NCBI GenBank assembly: GCA_007127935.1
Contig: SKYL01000215.1
Coordinates: 1 to 6,035, forward strand
Direction: 5' to 3'
DNA: 6,035 nucleotides
Origin: Halorhodospira sp.
GTDB taxonomy: Bacteria > Pseudomonadota > Gammaproteobacteria > Nitrococcales > Halorhodospiraceae
The translations under genes were made by a program, and so were the position numbers. A model generated the notes under the pieces. It was given only the letters and a program-made list of their open reading frames with translations, had not been told where the DNA came from and made no database searches. The stretch's first letter is position 1, and each line of letters starts with the position of its first letter. Shown one piece after another: positions 1 to 5,963 of this stretch.

Positions 1-795
1 GACCGGGCCTTTCTGCGCCGCCGGGTGTTGCCGCTACTGTCCTCTCGTTGGCCGGATGCGGGGGCGCGGCTAGCGGCGGCGGCCGACCTGCTGGACGCCG
101 CCGCCGACGCCGAGGCGGAACGCGCCGCATCGGATTTGGCGGCGGTTACGCTGGAAATTCAAACAGAGATCTCGAATGTTCGAGATCTCCGGCCCTCTGT
201 CGAGGGGTTGGTGGCGCTGCCGGCGCCCCGGCGGCGGGCGGCGTTCCGGTATTGGCTGCGCCGGAACGGGGTGCGTCCACCGGATCGCCGCCGCCTGGAG
301 GCCGGCCTGGCGATGCTGCTCTCAGCCGGGGAGGACCGCAGCCCCGAGTTGGTGTGGCCGGAGGGGAGGGTGCGGAGGTACCGGGACCGGCTCCACTTCC
401 TTCCGCCCGGTGAAGAGGAATCCCCGCCTGCGGCCGGGCCGTGGACCTGGGACCTCAACGGCGGGCTGGAGATCGGCGGTGTCGGCACCCTCTACCCCGA
501 GCCTCGGCCGGAGCCCGGGCTCGATCCGGCCCTGCGCGGTCGGCCGCTGACCGTCTGCCTGCGCCCGGCGGCGGCCGCCGCCGATGGTCATCGTCTCAAG
601 CGGATCTTCCAGTCGTGCGGTGTGCCGCCGTGGCGGCGCGACCGGATCCCGCTGCTCTATCGGGGCGATCTTCTCATTGGCGTGGCAGGTTGCTGGATTC
701 GGCGTGAGTACCGGGCGGCACCGGGGTTGCGGTTACGGTGGACGGGGGAGAGCGAGGCACCCCCGGTAACCAAAAATACCACTATGAATAACTGA
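1..795 (+). CDS. tilS: tRNA(Ile)-lysidine synthetase TilS, C-terminal part (5' truncated by window)
   Basis: TilS uses ATP and lysine to convert C34 of the CAU-anticodon isoleucine tRNA to lysidine in the cytoplasm, switching its decoding from AUG to AUA. The frame is open from base 1 (DRAFLRRR...), matching the family's conserved 'D.NFLR..V.P.L..RWP' stretch, so the gene starts before the window. A GTG at 25 is internal, not the start. The PP-loop ATPase domain (SGGxDS) is therefore not visible. Seen here are the tRNA-binding middle region (about residues 20-135 of the fragment) and the C-terminal TilS domain (about 180-250), whose hallmark is LKRIFQSCGVPPWRRDRIPL at 199-218. Compared from memory with E. 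coli TilS, the stretch between the 'DLA' and 'ARR' landmarks is about 8-9 residues longer. That extra length coincides with a palindrome at 166-189. The last codons (TKNTTMNN) are AT-rich and run past the usual C-terminus toward the next gene's promoter. Confidence 0.94.
   Translation, partial: DRAFLRRRVLPLLSSRWPDAGARLAAAADLLDAAADAEAERAASDLAAVTLEIQTEISNVRDLRPSVEGLVALPAPRRRAAFRYWLRRNGVRPPDRRRLEAGLAMLLSAGEDRSPELVWPEGRVRRYRDRLHFLPPGEEESPPAAGPWTWDLNGGLEIGGVGTLYPEPRPEPGLDPALRGRPLTVCLRPAAAAADGHRLKRIFQSCGVPPWRRDRIPLLYRGDLLIGVAGCWIRREYRAAPGLRLRWTGESEAPPVTKNTTMNN
166..189. repeat. 24-bp near-perfect palindrome inside tilS
   Basis: The left arm GAGATCTCGAA (166-176) and right arm TTCGAGATCTC (179-189) are exact reverse complements separated by TG. 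Each arm also contains GAGATCTC, itself an 8-bp palindrome, so that octamer also appears as a direct repeat. The 24 bases are exactly eight tilS codons (E-I-S-N-V-R-D-L) starting at a codon boundary. The stretch is AT-richer than its surroundings. It could be a small palindromic insertion that kept the frame, a protein-binding site, or chance. Confidence 0.85.
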
Positions 796-820
796 GAATA
801 TCCGGCGGCCCCCTTACGCT
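792..820 (+). promoter_or_regulatory. candidate sigma-70 promoter for the HTH regulator
   Basis: A -35-like CTGAGA (792-797, 4 of 6 to TTGACA) and a -10-like TACGCT (815-820, with the key TA and final T) are separated by 17 bp. The predicted transcription start falls at about 827, the A of the ATG, and no Shine-Dalgarno sequence precedes that ATG. This suggests a leaderless or nearly leaderless message. The -35 overlaps the tilS stop codon. Both boxes are weak, so this is tentative. Confidence 0.4.
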
Positions 821-836
821 TGCGCCATGGCCGCCG
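803..836. repeat. 8-bp inverted repeat spanning the HTH gene's -10 and start codon
   Basis: CGGCGGCC (803-810) and GGCCGCCG (829-836) are exact reverse complements 18 bp apart. Their centre lies on the candidate -10 box, and the right arm overlaps the first codons of the regulator gene. The position would suit an autoregulatory operator, but GC-rich 8-bp matches are common by chance in this genome. Confidence 0.3.
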
Positions 837-1285
837 ACCATCGAACCGAGTCCTTCCGCCGGGAGTTCGCCGCCCGCTTGGTCTATGCGCTGACCTCCCT
901 GGGCTACGAGCCGGGCCGCCCCAAGGAGTTGGGCCGGTTGTTCGGGGTCTCCGGTCAGGCCGTTCGCAAGTGGCTGGAGGGGGCGGCGCTGCCGAACACC
1001 ACGCGAATGGTCGTCGTGGCCGAGGCGCTGGGGGTGCGCCGGGCGTGGCTCCAGGACGGCGAGCCGCCCATGCGCCCGCAAGTGGCGGAGATCAGTGACG
1101 CGGTCTACGACCTGTCCGACGGCGGTGAGGCCGATGGGGCCGCCGCCGGCACCCCCCGTGGGACCCTGCGCATTGGAGACGACGAGGTCCGCCTCCTGAG
1201 CGCCTACCGCCTCCTGGCCGATACCGACCGCCAGGCGGTACGTACGCTGGTCTTCTCCCTGGCCGGGAAGAAGGACGCGCGGTAG
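827..1285 (+). CDS. small XRE-like helix-turn-helix transcriptional regulator
   Basis: A 152-residue protein with a lambda-repressor-type DNA-binding domain at about residues 10-81. Helix 2 is roughly PKELGRLFG (32-40), the turn is VSG, and the recognition helix is roughly QAVRKWLEG (44-52). It is followed by AEALGV..AWLQDGEPPM (65-82), the helix and GE-P pattern seen after the HTH in phage CI/Cro-type repressors. Residues about 83-115 are a Gly/Ala/Asp-rich linker. The end (DDEVRLLSAYRLLADTDRQA, then VRTLVFSLAGKK) looks like a short amphipathic helical pair that could dimerise. There is no S24 peptidase domain, so it is not a LexA/CI-type self-cleaving repressor. ATG 827 is the only usable start: an in-frame TGA lies upstream at 785-787 with no start codon between. 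No Shine-Dalgarno is visible. Its target is unknown; control of itself or of the adjacent pyrG operon is only a guess from position. Confidence 0.85.
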   Translation: MAADHRTESFRREFAARLVYALTSLGYEPGRPKELGRLFGVSGQAVRKWLEGAALPNTTRMVVVAEALGVRRAWLQDGEPPMRPQVAEISDAVYDLSDGGEADGAAAGTPRGTLRIGDDEVRLLSAYRLLADTDRQAVRTLVFSLAGKKDAR

Positions 1286-1373
1286 CGCGGCCCCCGGGGG
1301 GGAACGCTTTGCCCCCATCCCGCCCTTCTGCTAAGGTTCGCGCATTCCAAATGGCCTGCCATCCGGGCTCTCC
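1286..1373 (+). other. HTH-pyrG intergenic region
   Basis: This 88-bp gap carries the pyrG promoter and leader. At its left edge a CGCGC-GGTA-GCGCG hairpin (1276-1289) has the HTH stop codon at its loop and is followed by CCCCCGGGGG (1291-1300). There is no T-run after it, so it is not a convincing intrinsic terminator and read-through from the HTH gene into pyrG is possible. Confidence 0.5.
1309..1337 (+). promoter_or_regulatory. candidate sigma-70 promoter of the pyrG operon
   Basis: TTGCCC (1309-1314, 4 of 6 to TTGACA) and TAAGGT (1332-1337, TA and final T conserved) are spaced by 17 bp. The predicted start is near A1344, giving a leader of about 30 nt. The -10 and its discriminator (TAAGGT-TCGCGC) resemble those in front of the HTH gene (TACGCT-TGCGCC), which supports both being real promoters of one type. 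There is no experimental support. Confidence 0.5.
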
Positions 1374-1377
1374 ATGA
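1351..1377 (+). other. possible 8-codon leader reading frame overlapping the pyrG start
   Basis: ATG at 1351 opens a frame of eight codons (MACHPGSP) whose TGA stop (1375-1377) overlaps the pyrG ATG (1374-1376) as ATGA. The first half also forms a short inverted repeat (ATGGC 1351-1355, GCCAT 1358-1362). pyrG has no recognisable Shine-Dalgarno, so translation could arrive by coupling from this frame. The frame itself lacks a ribosome-binding site and would start only about 7 nt into the predicted transcript. It may be coincidence. Confidence 0.22.
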
Positions 1378-3050
1378 CACGTTTCATATTCATTACCGGC
1401 GGTGTGGTTTCGTCCCTGGGCAAGGGGATCACCGCCGCCTCCCTGGGTACTGTCCTGCAGGCCCGTGGCCTCTCGGTCACGATGATCAAGCTCGACCCGT
1501 ACATCAACGTCGACCCGGGCACCATGAGCCCGTTCCAGCACGGGGAGGTCTTCGTCACCGACGACGGCGCCGAGACCGACCTCGATCTCGGCCACTACGA
1601 GCGCTTCGTCCGCACGCCGGTGAGCCGCAACAACAATTTCACCACCGGCCGCATCTACGAGAACGTGATCCGCAAGGAGCGCCGGGGGGAGTACTTGGGC
1701 GGCACGGTGCAGGTGATCCCGCACATCACCGATGAGATCAAGCGGTGCGTGCACGAGGGGGTCGGCGACGCCGACGTGGCGCTGGTGGAGATCGGCGGCA
1801 CCGTGGGCGACATCGAGTCGCTGCCGTTCCTGGAGGCGATCCGCCAGATGGGGACGGAGTTGGGGCGGGAGCGCTGCCTCTATATCCACTTGACCCTGGT
1901 GCCGTTCATCGGCGCCGCCGGGGAGATGAAGACCAAGCCGACCCAGCACTCCGTCAAGGAGTTGCGCTCCATCGGTATCCAGCCCGACATCCTGGTCTGC
2001 CGCGCCACCCGGGAGATCCCGGCGGAGGAGCGGCGCAAGATCGCGCTCTTCACCAACGTCGAGCCGCGGGCGGTGATCTCCGCGCTCGATGTGGACAACA
2101 TCTACAAGATCCCCGAACTCCTCCATAGCCAGGGTCTCGACAACATCGTCGCCGAGAAGTGGGGGCTGGAGTTGCCGCCGGCCAATCTCGCCGACTGGCA
2201 GCGGGTGGTGGAGGTGATGGCCGACCCCGACGGCGAGGTGACCGTCGCCATGGTCGGCAAGTACGTGGATCTCTCCGATGCGTACATGTCGCTCAACGAG
2301 GCGCTGCGCCACGCCGGGGTGCAGACCCGGCAGCGGGTCAATATCCGTTACATCGACTCCGAGACCCTGGAGCGGGACGGCACCGGCGCCCTGGAGGGGG
2401 TCGATGCGATCCTGGTGCCCGGCGGCTTCGGGGAGCGGGGCATCGAGGGCAAGATTACAGCGGCCCGTTTCGCCCGGGAGCGGGGGGTGCCGTACCTCGG
2501 CATCTGTCTCGGTATGCAGGTGGCAGTCATCGAGTTCGCCCGCCACAGGGCCGGTCTCGAGGGGGCCCATAGCACCGAGTTTGCTCGCCACCCCCACCAC
2601 CCGGTGATCGCGTTGATCACCGAGTGGATGACCGAGGAGGGGCAGTTGGAGATGCGGGACGAGGGTTCCGATCTGGGCGGGACCATGCGCCTGGGCGGGC
2701 AGCCGTGCCGGTTGACGCCGGACTCGCTGATCCAGCGGGTCTACGGCAAGGAGGTGATCGTCGAGCGCCACCGCCACCGCTACGAGTTCAACAACGGCTA
2801 CCGCGAGGCGCTGGAGGAGGCGGGGATGCGGTTCTCCGGTTGGTCCAAGGACGGCCGGCTGGTGGAGGTGGTGGAGTTGCCGGACCACCCTTGGTTCATC
2901 GGCTGCCAGTTCCACCCCGAGTTCACCTCTACGCCACGGGACGGACATCCGCTCTTTGCCAGTTTCCTGCGGGCCGCGATACAGAAGCGCGACACGGCGA
3001 AAACAGAACTGCTTGAGGAAAGCGACGAAATGGACTGGAGCAACCGGTAG
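1374..3050 (+). CDS. pyrG: CTP synthase (glutamine-hydrolysing)
   Basis: Catalyses UTP + ATP + glutamine to CTP, the last step of de novo pyrimidine nucleotide synthesis, in the cytoplasm; the family works as a tetramer. The 558 residues have the standard two-domain layout. The N-terminal synthetase domain (1 to about 270) starts with the P-loop-like FITGGVVSSLGKGI and carries DPYINVDPGTMSPFQHGEVF (41-60) and EIGGTVGDIES (139-149). The C-terminal class I glutamine amidotransferase domain (about 290-540) has the oxyanion segment PGGFG (349-353), nucleophile Cys378 in GICLGMQ, and the partner His514 and Glu516 in QFHPEF. All key residues are present, so it should be active. It is about 13 residues longer than E. 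coli PyrG because of a polar tail (RDTAKTELLEESDEMDWSNR). The start is fixed by the conserved MTRFIFITGG, although no Shine-Dalgarno precedes it. The TAG stop shares its G with the eno GTG. Confidence 0.99.
   Translation: MTRFIFITGGVVSSLGKGITAASLGTVLQARGLSVTMIKLDPYINVDPGTMSPFQHGEVFVTDDGAETDLDLGHYERFVRTPVSRNNNFTTGRIYENVIRKERRGEYLGGTVQVIPHITDEIKRCVHEGVGDADVALVEIGGTVGDIESLPFLEAIRQMGTELGRERCLYIHLTLVPFIGAAGEMKTKPTQHSVKELRSIGIQPDILVCRATREIPAEERRKIALFTNVEPRAVISALDVDNIYKIPELLHSQGLDNIVAEKWGLELPPANLADWQRVVEVMADPDGEVTVAMVGKYVDLSDAYMSLNEALRHAGVQTRQRVNIRYIDSETLERDGTGALEGVDAILVPGGFGERGIEGKITAARFARERGVPYLGICLGMQVAVIEFARHRAGLEGAHSTEFARHPHHPVIALITEWMTEEGQLEMRDEGSDLGGTMRLGGQPCRLTPDSLIQRVYGKEVIVERHRHRYEFNNGYREALEEAGMRFSGWSKDGRLVEVVELPDHPWFIGCQFHPEFTSTPRDGHPLFASFLRAAIQKRDTAKTELLEESDEMDWSNR
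3037..3040 (+). promoter_or_regulatory. ribosome-binding site for eno inside the pyrG end
   Basis: GGAG lies within the last pyrG codons, 9 nt before the GTG at 3050. This supports GTG 3050 as the eno start, with termination-reinitiation at the TAGTG junction. Confidence 0.6.
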
Positions 3051-4345
3051 TGAAGAGTGCAAAGATTGAACGCATCGTAGGGAGGGAGATCCTCGATTCC
3101 CGTGGCAACCCCACCGTGGAAGCCGACGTCTACCTGGAGGGCGGTTACTTCGGGCGTGCTGCGGTGCCGTCCGGCGCCTCCACCGGCAGCCGCGAGGCGG
3201 TGGAGTTGCGCGACGGCGAGGCCGGGCGGTATCTCGGCAAGGGCGTGCGGCGGGCGGTGGAGAATGTCAACACCGCGATCCAACAGGCGTTGGCCGGGAT
3301 GGACGCCATGGGCCAGGCCGCTGTGGACCGGCGTATGATTGAACTGGACGGCTCCGAGAACAAGGGCCGCCTAGGCGCCAACGCGCTCCTGGCCGTCTCC
3401 CTGGCCACCGCGCAGGCGGCGGCCGCCGCACGGGGGCTGCCGCTTTTTCGTCACTTACAGCAGGACGGCGCGCCGCCGGTCCTCCCTGCGCCGATGATGA
3501 ACATCGTCAACGGCGGCGCCCACGCCGATAACAGCGTCGACATCCAGGAGTTCATGGTCATGCCGGTGGGCTTCGACCGTTTCTCCGAGGCGTTACGCTG
3601 CGGCGTGGAGATCTTCCACGCGCTGAAGGCGGTGCTCCACGGGCGTGGGCTCTCCACCGCCGTGGGCGACGAGGGCGGTTTCGCTCCCAACCTGCCATCC
3701 AACGAGGCGGCCTTGGAGCTGATCCTGGAGGCGGTAGAGAAGGCCGGCTACCGGCCGGGGGACCAAGTAGTCCTCGCCCTTGATGTGGCCAGCTCCGAGT
3801 TCTATCGCGATGGCGCGTATACGTTGGCGTCCGAGGGCCGCACCTTTGACGCCGCCGGCTTTGCCGACTACTTGGCCGGATTGGTGGACCGCTACCCGAT
3901 CGCCTCCATCGAGGACGGCATGGACGAAAGCGATTGGGATGGCTGGAAGGCGCTCACCGAGCGGTTGGGCGACCGCATCCAGTTGGTGGGTGACGACCTG
4001 TTCGTGACCAACCCGGCCATCCTGAAACAAGGCATCGAGCGCGGCATCGCCAACTCGATCCTGATCAAGCTCAATCAGATCGGCACTGTCACCGAGACCT
4101 TGGAGGCCATTCGCATGGCCCACGGGGCCGGCTACACCGCCGTGGTCTCCCACCGCTCCGGGGAGACCGAGGATGCTGCCATCGCCGATCTGGCGGTGGC
4201 GACGCCATCCACCCAGATCAAGACCGGCTCCCTCTGCCGCTCCGACCGGGTGGCGAAGTACAATCAGCTGTTGAGAATCGAAGAGATCCTGGGCGCGGAT
4301 GCGGTCTACGCCGGGCGCGATGCGCTCCCGGCCCCCCGGGGATAA
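3050..4345 (+). CDS. eno: enolase (phosphopyruvate hydratase)
   Basis: Interconverts 2-phosphoglycerate and phosphoenolpyruvate in glycolysis and gluconeogenesis, in the cytoplasm; in many proteobacteria it is also a degradosome partner of RNase E. At 431 residues it has normal family length. The N-terminal domain holds REILDSRGNPTVEA (12-25) and the mobile-loop PSGASTGSREA (40-50). The barrel domain has the general acid Glu208 in AVGDEGGFAPN, metal ligands Asp245 (LALDVASSEF), Glu288 (SIEDGMDESDW) and Asp315 (VGDDLFVTN), catalytic Lys340 in the signature ILIKLNQIGTVTET, and SHRSGETED (367-375) with Lys391. It is complete and expected to be active. Translation starts at GTG 3050, overlapping the pyrG stop by one base, with GGAG 9 nt upstream. 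kdsA, which lies between pyrG and eno in some gammaproteobacteria such as Pseudomonas, is not present; the direct pyrG-eno junction resembles that of enterobacteria. Confidence 0.99.
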   Translation: MKSAKIERIVGREILDSRGNPTVEADVYLEGGYFGRAAVPSGASTGSREAVELRDGEAGRYLGKGVRRAVENVNTAIQQALAGMDAMGQAAVDRRMIELDGSENKGRLGANALLAVSLATAQAAAAARGLPLFRHLQQDGAPPVLPAPMMNIVNGGAHADNSVDIQEFMVMPVGFDRFSEALRCGVEIFHALKAVLHGRGLSTAVGDEGGFAPNLPSNEAALELILEAVEKAGYRPGDQVVLALDVASSEFYRDGAYTLASEGRTFDAAGFADYLAGLVDRYPIASIEDGMDESDWDGWKALTERLGDRIQLVGDDLFVTNPAILKQGIERGIANSILIKLNQIGTVTETLEAIRMAHGAGYTAVVSHRSGETEDAAIADLAVATPSTQIKTGSLCRSDRVAKYNQLLRIEEILGADAVYAGRDALPAPRG

Positions 4346-4364
4346 TTCGCCGGCGGACCGCGAA
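4346..4364 (+). other. small hairpin in the eno-ftsB gap
   Basis: TTCGC (4346-4350) pairs with GCGAA (4360-4364). An inner GG/CC pair, a bulged C and a CGGA loop complete a short stem immediately after the eno stop. No T-run follows, so it is not an intrinsic terminator. It might protect the eno message end, or be chance in this 39-bp gap. Confidence 0.3.
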
Positions 4365-4368
4365 GCGC

Positions 4369-4376
4369 GGGAGGGG
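4369..4376 (+). promoter_or_regulatory. strong ribosome-binding site for ftsB
   Basis: GGGAGGGG ends 8 nt before the GTG at 4385. It is the clearest Shine-Dalgarno in the window and fixes GTG 4385 as the ftsB start, suiting the one gene in the unit that is not coupled to its upstream neighbour. Confidence 0.75.
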
Positions 4377-4384
4377 ACAAGCTG

Positions 4385-4657
4385 GTGCGCTGGGCAATCG
4401 TCGGTTTCGCCCTGGTCCTGGTGGGCCTCCAGTACCGCCTCTGGTTGGGGGAGGGGAGCGTGCCCGATCTTGTCCAGTTGCGCGCCGCCATCGCCGAGCA
4501 GCAGGCGGCCAATGAGCAGGCGGCGGAACGGAACGACGCCCTGGCCGCAGAGGTGGAGGATCTCCAGGAGGGGTTGCAGGCCATCGAAGAGCGGGCCCGC
4601 AGCGAACTGGGGATGATCCGCCGAGGCGAGGTCTTCTACCAAGTCGTGGAGGAGTGA
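4385..4657 (+). CDS. ftsB: cell division protein FtsB
   Basis: A small bitopic inner-membrane divisome protein that forms the FtsQ-FtsB-FtsL complex, which links early division proteins to activation of septal peptidoglycan synthesis by FtsWI. The 90 residues show the family layout. A very short cytoplasmic N-terminus leads into one membrane segment (about residues 3-20, AIVGFALVLVGLQYRLW), then the Gly-containing linker LGEGSVPDL, and a periplasmic coiled coil (about 28-70) rich in Ala, Glu and Gln. It ends with the conserved AIEERARSELGMIRRGEVFY. It is slightly shorter than E. coli FtsB (103 residues), lacking the variable polar tail. The start is GTG with a strong ribosome-binding site. 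It follows eno by 39 bp, and its TGA overlaps the ispD ATG by one base. The eno-ftsB-ispD order is the usual gammaproteobacterial context and supports the call. Confidence 0.96.
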   Translation: MRWAIVGFALVLVGLQYRLWLGEGSVPDLVQLRAAIAEQQAANEQAAERNDALAAEVEDLQEGLQAIEERARSELGMIRRGEVFYQVVEE

Positions 4658-5412
4658 TGGGAGGGGATGCCCGCCGTCGTCTATGGGCTGTTATCCCCGC
4701 CGCCGGGATCGGGCGGCGCATGGCGGCGGATCGTCCCAAGCAGTATCTCGATCTGGCCGGCCGGCCGGTGATCGAGTGGTCGCTCCGGCGGCTGCTGGGT
4801 CACCCCCGGGTCGACGGGGTGGTGGTGGCGGTGGCCGACGATGATGGCTACTGGCCGGCGGTGAGCGCGGCCGTGCTCGCTTCCCTCGATCCCGCCCCGG
4901 CCTCCGGCCCCGGTAAAACGCTCCACCGGGTTCCCGGCGGAGCGGAGCGGTGCCACTCGGTCTTGTCGGCCCTCGATTTCCTCTCCGGACCGGGCGGACC
5001 GGCTGATGCAGACGACCGGGTGCTGGTTCACGACGCTGTCCGCCCCTGCCTCACCGAGGCGGAACTGGACCGGTTGTTGGAGACCGGGCTCGACCACCCC
5101 CACGGCGCGTTATTGGCGATGCCGGTGCGGGATACGCTGAAGCGTGGCAACGGCGCGGGCGTGGAGGCGACGGTGGACCGTGACGGTCTGTGGCATGCCC
5201 AGACGCCTCAACTCTTTCCCTTGCGGCTGCTCCGTGACGCTCTGACCGCCGCCGTGGCCGCCGGGACGGCGGTCACCGATGAGGCGCAGGCGGTGGAGGC
5301 CGCCGGCGGCCGTCCCCTGCTGGTGGAGGGCGAGGCCACCAACCTCAAGGTGACCCACCAAGCCGACCTCCGTCTGGCGGCGGCGATCCTCAACGGCGGC
5401 GTACTTCGGTGA
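4657..5412 (+). CDS. ispD: 2-C-methyl-D-erythritol 4-phosphate cytidylyltransferase
   Basis: Transfers CMP from CTP to methylerythritol 4-phosphate, the third step of the MEP pathway to isoprenoid precursors, in the cytoplasm. From ATG 4657 it has 251 residues. Seen are the nucleotide-binding loop IPAAGIGRRM (13-22, with Arg20), PKQY (27-30, with Lys28), GGAERCHSVLSAL (94-106), VHDAVRPC (124-131), MPVRDTLKR (155-163, with Arg158), LWHAQTPQLF (178-187) and ATNLKVT (227-233, with Lys231). These match the residues that bind CTP and substrate in the E. coli enzyme. It is about 15 residues longer than E. coli IspD because of Gly/Pro/Ala/Asp-rich loops near 78-87 and 110-119. The ATG overlaps the ftsB TGA as TGATG, with GGAGG (4648-4652) only 4 nt upstream. 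A GTG at 4654 is a possible but less likely start. The substrate CTP is the product of PyrG encoded in the same unit. Confidence 0.97.
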   Translation: MGGDARRRLWAVIPAAGIGRRMAADRPKQYLDLAGRPVIEWSLRRLLGHPRVDGVVVAVADDDGYWPAVSAAVLASLDPAPASGPGKTLHRVPGGAERCHSVLSALDFLSGPGGPADADDRVLVHDAVRPCLTEAELDRLLETGLDHPHGALLAMPVRDTLKRGNGAGVEATVDRDGLWHAQTPQLFPLRLLRDALTAAVAAGTAVTDEAQAVEAAGGRPLLVEGEATNLKVTHQADLRLAAAILNGGVLR

Positions 5413-5906
5413 TGCGCATTGGCCAAGGTTTCGACGTCCACCGCTTCGATGAGGGTGGCGGAGATGGATTCGTCCTCGGTGGCGTCTGTATCCCCTACCA
5501 CCGCGGCCTGCTGGCCCACTCCGACGGCGATGTATTGCTGCACGCCGTCACCGACGCCGTCCTCGGCGCGGCCGGATTGGGCGACATCGGCCGCCACTTC
5601 CCGGACACCGACCCGGCTTGGCGCGGCGCCGACAGCGCCGCCCTGCTCACCGCCGTGGTGGAGCGCGCCCGGGACGCCGGCTGGGTCCCGATGAACGTGG
5701 ACGCCACCGTGATCGCCCAGGCGCCGAAACTGGCGCCCCACATCGACGCCATGCGCACCGCCACCGCCCGCGCCTTGGGCATCGCCCCCACCCTGGTCAA
5801 CATCAAGGCCACCACCAGCGAAGGCCTGGGCTTCACCGGCCGCGGAGAGGGCATCGCCGCCATGGCGGTCGCCCTCCTGGCGCCAGCGGAGGCAGCCAAT
5901 AAATGA
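5412..5906 (+). CDS. ispF: 2-C-methyl-D-erythritol 2,4-cyclodiphosphate synthase
   Basis: Cyclises CDP-methylerythritol 2-phosphate to methylerythritol 2,4-cyclodiphosphate with release of CMP, the fifth step of the MEP pathway; the family is a homotrimer with a metal at each active site. From ATG 5412 the protein has 164 residues, the usual length. Metal ligands are Asp8 and His10 (GFDVH) and His44. The signature LLAHSDGDVLLHAVTDAVLG spans 33-52, followed by GDIGRHFPDTDP (57-68), AQAPKLAPHI (102-111) and KATTSEGLGFTGRGEG (132-147). The start overlaps the ispD TGA by one base (TGATG). A GTG three bases earlier is possible but MRIGQGFDVH fits the family N-terminus. No Shine-Dalgarno is visible, so translation probably depends on coupling from ispD. 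ispD and ispF are separate genes here, unlike the fused IspDF of some bacteria. No intrinsic terminator with a T-run follows in the window. Confidence 0.98.
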   Translation: MRIGQGFDVHRFDEGGGDGFVLGGVCIPYHRGLLAHSDGDVLLHAVTDAVLGAAGLGDIGRHFPDTDPAWRGADSAALLTAVVERARDAGWVPMNVDATVIAQAPKLAPHIDAMRTATARALGIAPTLVNIKATTSEGLGFTGRGEGIAAMAVALLAPAEAANK

Positions 5907-5932
5907 ATCGTCGTGGACGCTCTTCTGGTCTT

Positions 5933-5963
5933 GGGGCTGGGGGGTGGGGTCCGGATACGGGGG
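5933..5963 (+). other. G-rich tract with G-quadruplex potential
   Basis: Four G-runs (5933-5936, 5939-5944, 5946-5949, 5959-5963) are separated by 2, 1 and 9 nt. One loop exceeds the usual 7-nt limit, so a quadruplex is possible but not canonical. The last two runs belong to the left arm of the inverted repeat, which would compete by forming a hairpin. Confidence 0.3.

Noticed and set aside
166..189. SOS/LexA-type operator
   Set aside because: The CGAATGTTCG core is reminiscent of a GAAC-N4-GTTC box but does not match it or the CTG-N10-CAG box, and it lies deep inside the tilS coding sequence.
1291..1300. CCCCCGGGGG as a terminator or operator after the HTH gene
   Set aside because: It has no loop and no T-run and is a simple GC palindrome expected in such DNA; no further structure supports a function.
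1092..3062. Very long open frame on the minus strand across pyrG
   Set aside because: It is an antisense shadow of a GC-rich gene: low-complexity His/Leu/Arg/Gly-rich translation with no domain pattern, while the plus strand encodes an unmistakable complete CTP synthase.
3593..4642. Long minus-strand open frame across eno and ftsB
   Set aside because: Antisense shadow. Its translation shows no family motif and spans two clear plus-strand genes.
4755..4768. CCGG repeats (GGCCGGCCGG) in ispD
   Set aside because: They encode the conserved 'LAGRPV' segment and fit GC-biased codon choice; no larger repeat is present.
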